The notes beneath the pieces were generated by a model, which was not told the origin of the DNA, made no database searches, and saw nothing but the letters and a program-made list of their open reading frames with translations. Made by a program: the position numbers and the translations under genes. From positions 1-38,449 of the forward strand of contig JAGRKZ010000133.1 in assembly GCA_020442065.1 (NCBI GenBank): DNA of 38,449 bases, written 5' to 3'. The DNA comes from Bauldia sp. GTDB taxonomy: Bacteria > Pseudomonadota > Alphaproteobacteria > Rhizobiales > Kaistiaceae. Every line of letters starts with the position of its first letter. Positions within the stretch are counted from its first letter, which is position 1. Shown in pieces: positions 34,973 to 38,449 of the stretch.

Positions 34973-35854
34973 GTGAGCGCCATTGCATTTTTCGGAGCGG
35001 TTGAACTCGGCCTCGTCTATGCGTTTGTCGGGCTCGGGGTCTACCTCTCCTTCCGCATCCTCGATTTCCCCGATCTCACCGTCGACGGCTCGTTTCCGCT
35101 CGGCGCGGCGGTGTCGGCGGTGGCGATCGTGGGCGGTGTCGATCCCTGGCTCGCCACCCTTGCCGCCATCCTCGCCGGAGCATGCGCCGGACTGGTGACC
35201 GCCGTTCTCAACGTCCGTTTCGGAATCCTGCACCTGCTTGCGTCGATCCTGACCATGATCGCGCTGTTCTCGATCAATCTCAGGATCATGGGGCGGCCAA
35301 ACGTGCCGCTCCTCAATCAAGAGACCATCATCACGCCATTCTACGATCTCGGAATGGCGAGCTATCTCGTGCGGCCGCTGTTCCTAGCGGTTCTGGTCGC
35401 CCTGGTCGTGATCGCGCTTGCGTGGTTCCTCGCCACCGACTTCGGCCTCGCGATGCGCGCCACCGGAGCCAATCAGCGGATGGCGCGAGCGCAGGGCATT
35501 CCAACCGCCCTCTACATCTATGTCGGAATGGCGCTATCGAACGGCCTCGCGGCGCTTGCCGGCTCGCTCTTCGCCCAGACCAACGGCTTTGCCGACGTGA
35601 CGTCCGGTGTCGGCACGATCGTGGTCGGTCTCGCGGCGGTCATCGTCGGCGAGACGCTGTTCCGCTCGCGACACCTGTGGGTCCTCCTCATCGGTGTCGT
35701 CGCCGGCTCGATCCTCTACCGGATCGCCATCCAGCTTGCGCTGTCGTTCGATGCGATCGGCCTCGAACCGTCGGACCTCAACCTCGCGACCGCGGTGCTG
35801 GTGGCGCTGGCCCTCATCCTGCCTCGCCTCGGCAAGTCGGGCGCCCGCGCATGA
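34973..35854 (+). CDS. ABC importer permease (BPD_transp_2 family)
   Basis: A 293-residue inner-membrane permease with about eight hydrophobic spans. Family signs are GVYLSFRILDFPDLTVDGSFPLGAAV near the start, RFGILHLLASILTMIALFSINLRIMG, and the cytoplasmic coupling segment LAMRATGANQRMARAQGI with the ATPase-contact Gly. The segment DFPDLTVDGSF is typical of the TrpY-like permeases that pair with PF04392 binding proteins. The GTG at 34973 follows GGGAAGGGGGG. Its stop overlaps the ATPase start by four bases (ATGA). Confidence 0.9.
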   Translation: MSAIAFFGAVELGLVYAFVGLGVYLSFRILDFPDLTVDGSFPLGAAVSAVAIVGGVDPWLATLAAILAGACAGLVTAVLNVRFGILHLLASILTMIALFSINLRIMGRPNVPLLNQETIITPFYDLGMASYLVRPLFLAVLVALVVIALAWFLATDFGLAMRATGANQRMARAQGIPTALYIYVGMALSNGLAALAGSLFAQTNGFADVTSGVGTIVVGLAAVIVGETLFRSRHLWVLLIGVVAGSILYRIAIQLALSFDAIGLEPSDLNLATAVLVALALILPRLGKSGARA

Positions 35855-36645
35855 TCCGGGTCGAAGGCCTCACCGTCACCTTTGCCCGCGGTACGCCGCT
35901 CGAGAAGACGGCCCTCAGCGGCATCGATCTTTCGGTCGCCGCCGGCGAGTTCGTATCGATCATCGGTTCCAACGGAGCGGGCAAATCGACCCTCCTCTCG
36001 GCACTGGCGGGCGATTTCCCGCCGACCTCCGGACGCATCGAGATCGATGGCATGGATGTCGGGCGCCAGTCCACGGCGCGGCGGTCGGCGCGGGTGGCGC
36101 GGGTCTTCCAGGACCCGCTGGCCGGCAGTTGCGGCGCTCTGACGATCGAGGAGAACCTTGCCCTTGCGGCAGCGCGCGGTCGGACTCGGGGATTCGGCAC
36201 GGCACTGCGGCCATCTCGCCGCGCGACGTTCGTCAACCGGCTGGCCGCTCTCGGCCTTGGTCTGGAAGGCCGGCTGAGCGACCGGATGGCGTTGCTCTCG
36301 GGCGGTCAGCGTCAGGCGATCGCTCTGGTCATGGCGACGCTCGCGCCGTCGAGCGTGCTCCTCCTCGACGAGCACACGGCGGCGCTTGATCCCGGCATGG
36401 CGGAGTTCGTGGCCGACCTGACGCGCCGCACCGTCGAGGAGAAGGGTCTGACGACGCTGATGGTCACCCACTCGATGCGGCAGGCGCTCGAACTCGGGAC
36501 GCGCACCATCATGCTCCACGAAGGGCGCATCGTGCTCGATGTCGGGGGTGTCGAACGAAGTACCCTCACGGTCGAGGATCTCGTCCGCATGTTCCGGCGG
36601 CAGCGAGGGGTGGACCTCGACGACGACGAGCTGCTGATCGGATGA
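35851..36645 (+). CDS. ABC importer ATP-binding protein
   Basis: A 264-residue ATPase that powers the preceding permease. Walker A is GSNGAGKST, the ABC signature is LSGGQRQAIAL, Walker B is SVLLLDEHTAALDP, and the switch His is in VTHSMRQAL. The Q-loop appears as RVFQDPLAGSC. The rest is standard, with an Asp-rich end VDLDDDELLIG. It starts within the last codons of the permease, so synthesis is coupled. It converges on prfB with 24 bp between them. Confidence 0.92.
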   Translation: MIRVEGLTVTFARGTPLEKTALSGIDLSVAAGEFVSIIGSNGAGKSTLLSALAGDFPPTSGRIEIDGMDVGRQSTARRSARVARVFQDPLAGSCGALTIEENLALAAARGRTRGFGTALRPSRRATFVNRLAALGLGLEGRLSDRMALLSGGQRQAIALVMATLAPSSVLLLDEHTAALDPGMAEFVADLTRRTVEEKGLTTLMVTHSMRQALELGTRTIMLHEGRIVLDVGGVERSTLTVEDLVRMFRRQRGVDLDDDELLIG

Positions 36646-36649
36646 CGGT

Positions 36650-36669
36650 ACCGCCGGAGACGCGGCGGT
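36650..36669. terminator. Hairpin between convergent ABC operon and prfB
   Basis: Arms ACCGCC (36650-36655) and GGCGGT (36664-36669) with an 8-nt loop fill the gap between two converging stop codons. There is no T-run, so it is a modest bidirectional terminator candidate. Confidence 0.4.
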
Positions 36670-37801
36670 TCAGTCGAGGTCCTGCACCTTCCCGGTATCC
36701 CCGCCGCCGACCCGGTGGGCGAGCGCCGCCTCCATGAAGGGGTCGAGGGCGCCATCCAGCACCTCGCGCGGGTTGGTGCTTTCGACGCCGGTGCGGAGGT
36801 CCTTCACCAGCTGATAGGGCTGGAGCACGTAGGACCGGATCTGGTGCCCCCAGCCGATGTCGGTCTTCGACGCCGCCTTTTCCGAGGCCTCGGCTTCGCG
36901 CCGCTCGAGCTCGGCTTCATAGAGGCGGGCGCGGAGCATGTCCCACGCCGTGGCGCGGTTCTTGTGCTGGGAGCGTTCGCTCTGGCACTGCACCACGATA
37001 CCGGTCGGCATGTGGGTCAGCCGCACGGCGGAGTCGGTGGTATTGACGTGCTGGCCGCCGGCGCCTGACGAGCGATAGGTATCGGTTCGGACGTCGCCTT
37101 CGTTGATCTCGATGTCGATCGACTCATCGACCACCGGATAGACCCAGGCGCTGGCAAACGACGTGTGGCGGCGCTGGTTGCTGTCGAAGGGCGAGATGCG
37201 GACGAGCCGATGCACGCCCGATTCCGTCTTGAGCCAGCCGTAGGCGCTCGGCCCCTTGATCAGCACCGTTGCGGACTTGATGCCGGCTTCCTCGCCGGCG
37301 TGATACTCGAGGATCTCGGCCTTGAATCCGCGCCGCTCCGCCCAGCGCGTGTACATGCGCAGCAGCATTTCGGCCCAGTCCTGGCTCTCGGTGCCGCCAG
37401 CGCCGGCGTGGACTTCCAGGTAGGTGTCGTTGCCGTCGGCTTCGCCCGACAGCATCGTCTCCACCTGCCGTCGCTCCATCTCGCCCTGCAGCGCCCGGAG
37501 CGCAGCCTCTGCCTCCTCGATGACGCCGAGATCATCCTCGGCCTCGGCAAGCTCGATGATCTCGATGTTGTCGGAAAGTTCGCGCTCAAGCCGCTCGACC
37601 GTGTCGATCTGGTCGGAAAGCTGGGTCCGCTCGCGCATCACCTTCTGGGCGCGTTCGGGCGAGTTCCACAGGTCGGCGGATTCGGCGGCCTCGTTCAGCT
37701 CGGCCAGGCGTTTCTTCGCGCGATCGAAGTCAAAGATGCCTCCTCAGCAGGGTGATGCCCTGCCTGATTTCGACTACCGCGTTCTCGATTTCCGTGCGCA
37801 T
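36670..37801 (-). CDS. prfB: Peptide chain release factor 2, with programmed +1 frameshift
   Basis: The 376-residue RF2 is encoded in two frames. The first 23 codons (37801-37733, [23 protein letters not shown]) end at CTT-TGA; after a +1 slip at CTT, skipping the base at 37732, the second frame runs from GAC (37731) to the stop at 36670. The body has the stop-codon-reading SPF (in [14 protein letters not shown]) that marks RF2, and the GGQ of [10 protein letters not shown] that triggers hydrolysis. It ends peptide synthesis at UGA and UAA. The ATG at 37801 gives the conserved beginning. Low RF2 favours slipping at its own UGA, so the gene regulates itself. A gene finder would truncate it to about 323 residues starting at 37641. 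Confidence 0.95.
37729..37750 (-). promoter_or_regulatory. RF2 programmed frameshift site
   Basis: On the coding strand the order is AGGAGG, CAT, CTT, TGA, C. This matches the E. coli prfB site (AGGGGG, TAT, CTT, TGA, C): an internal Shine-Dalgarno three bases before the slippery CTT, and a UGA followed by C, a poor stop context. The in-frame stop is at 37732-37730. Confidence 0.93.
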
Positions 37802-37957
37802 CTCAGTCCCCAGGAATTTCCATGGCGCCGGGCGCCTGACGTGTGCGTGGATGTAGCGGCCATGACGGCGCGAAGCAACCTCGGGCAGCGACGGGTCGCG
37901 TCGGCCTCCGGGAGGGGATAGCATGCGGCAAGACGTGCGAGCCGCAGGAGGTTGCAA

Positions 37958-38101
37958 ATGGCAGGCGACAGCAAGCCGCAGTCAGGCAGTGGCGACAGCA
38001 AGGCCGGGCAGGGCAGCGGGAGCAGGAGCGGAGCCGAGTCACCGTCGCCCCCTCCGCCGCAAGGCGACCAGAGCGACACCAAGCCACCGAAGCGTCGCTG
38101 A
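37958..38101 (+). CDS. Small low-complexity protein (47 residues)
   Basis: I do not recognise it. The 47-residue product has no hydrophobic core: mainly Ser, Gly, Pro, Gln, Asp and Lys, starting MAGDSKPQSGSGDSKAGQG, with a PSPPPPQ stretch and a basic end TKPPKRR, so it is very probably disordered. A perfect AGGAGG (37946-37951) stands six bases before the ATG, the best ribosome site in this part of the window. DSK occurs twice, ten residues apart. It runs opposite to prfB and ends three bases before the stop of adenine deaminase. A chance frame is possible in such GC-rich DNA; the ribosome site is the main support. Confidence 0.5.
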   Translation: MAGDSKPQSGSGDSKAGQGSGSRSGAESPSPPPPQGDQSDTKPPKRR

Positions 38102-38104
38102 TCC

Positions 38105-38449
38105 TTAGCCGGACAGCTCGTTCGAGGCTTCGAACAGCGGCACGATGGTCATCTCGGGGACCCGCACGAGTCCCTTGTCGGTGATCCGGATCTCCGGGAT
38201 GACCGAGAGCGGGATCAGGTTGAAGCCCATGTAAGGGATGGTGCAGCCGGCGGCCGTCCACTCCTCCTTCAACGCCCTCAGCTCCTCGGCGACCTCGCCG
38301 ACCCGTTTGTCGGAGAGGAGGCCGGCGATCGGCAGCGGGACGCTGGCGAGAACCTTGCCGTCGGCGACCACGACCACGCCGCCCTGCGTGCTCGCGACCG
38401 TATCGAGGGCGAGACGCATGTCGGCCTCGTTGGTGCCGGCGATGATGAT
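38105..38449 (-). CDS. ade: Adenine deaminase, C-terminal part (5' end outside the window)
   Basis: The last ~114 residues are visible and the frame stays open to the right edge. The stretch [47 protein letters not shown], followed by [14 protein letters not shown], is the C-terminal domain of adenine deaminase of the Ade family, which converts adenine to hypoxanthine in purine salvage. The metal-binding amidohydrolase core would lie to the right, outside the window. The stop (TAA at 38105) converges on the small 47-residue gene. Confidence 0.88.
   Translation of the reverse strand: MIIAGTNEADMRLALDTVASTQGGVVVVADGKVLASVPLPIAGLLSDKRVGEVAEELRALKEEWTAAGCTIPYMGFNLIPLSVIPEIRITDKGLVRVPEMTIVPLFEASNELSG

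Noticed and set aside
1-38449. tRNA, rRNA, CRISPR arrays, insertion sequences, phage or toxin-antitoxin genes
   Set aside because: I looked for cloverleaf-like sequences, regularly spaced repeats, transposase motifs and integrase motifs on both strands and saw none.

Overview
The window is a GC-rich chromosomal segment of an alphaproteobacterium, most likely Hyphomicrobiales-like; I cannot name the genus. Three things point there. The core block rpsB-tsf-pyrH-frr-uppS-cdsA-dxr-rseP-bamA-lpxD-fabZ-lpxA-lpxI-lpxB followed by gltA, gltX, comEC and lexA is the order known from that class. The S2 protein carries a C-terminal helix-hairpin-helix extension. The LexA operators have the alphaproteobacterial form GAAC-N7-GAAC (GTTC-N7-GTTC on the other strand).

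Layout. 1-2640: the end of a MacB-type ABC permease, then a leftward pair for GDP-mannose 4,6-dehydratase and a family-4-like glycosyltransferase (surface polysaccharide). 2641-2943: a promoter and a long leader. 2944-17588: a tight rightward run covering translation (S2, EF-Ts, RRF), UMP kinase, undecaprenyl and phospholipid precursors, the MEP pathway (dxr), envelope proteolysis (rseP), outer-membrane assembly (bamA) and lipid A synthesis. 17630-21262: a PaiB-like flavin protein, then leftward citrate synthase and GluRS. 21432-25397: rightward GlnRS (an insertion into otherwise familiar synteny) and ComEC.

25391-31439 is a genome-maintenance block: lexA, a P-loop sulfotransferase, ku, ligD (phosphoesterase-ligase-polymerase order) and ssb. 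The lexA promoter has a perfect LexA operator between its -35 and -10, another perfect operator lies upstream of ssb, and a weaker GAAC-N7-GAAC match lies between the sulfotransferase and ku. SOS repair and non-homologous end joining are therefore neighbours here.

31440-38449 is accessory. It holds a 37-residue single-span membrane protein with a perfect FNR/FixK box upstream, a VOC-fold protein, a Stf0-type sulfotransferase, a HAD hydrolase, a three-gene ABC importer of the TrpX/BPD_transp_2 type with a strong stem-loop after the binding protein, prfB with a programmed +1 frameshift, a 47-residue low-complexity protein with a perfect Shine-Dalgarno, and the C-terminal end of adenine deaminase.

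No tRNA, rRNA, CRISPR array, insertion sequence or phage gene was seen. I found no wholly new multi-gene system. The best leads are the FNR-box micro-membrane protein, the lexA-sulfotransferase-ku-ligD-ssb block, the inserted glnS, and the small disordered protein beside prfB.
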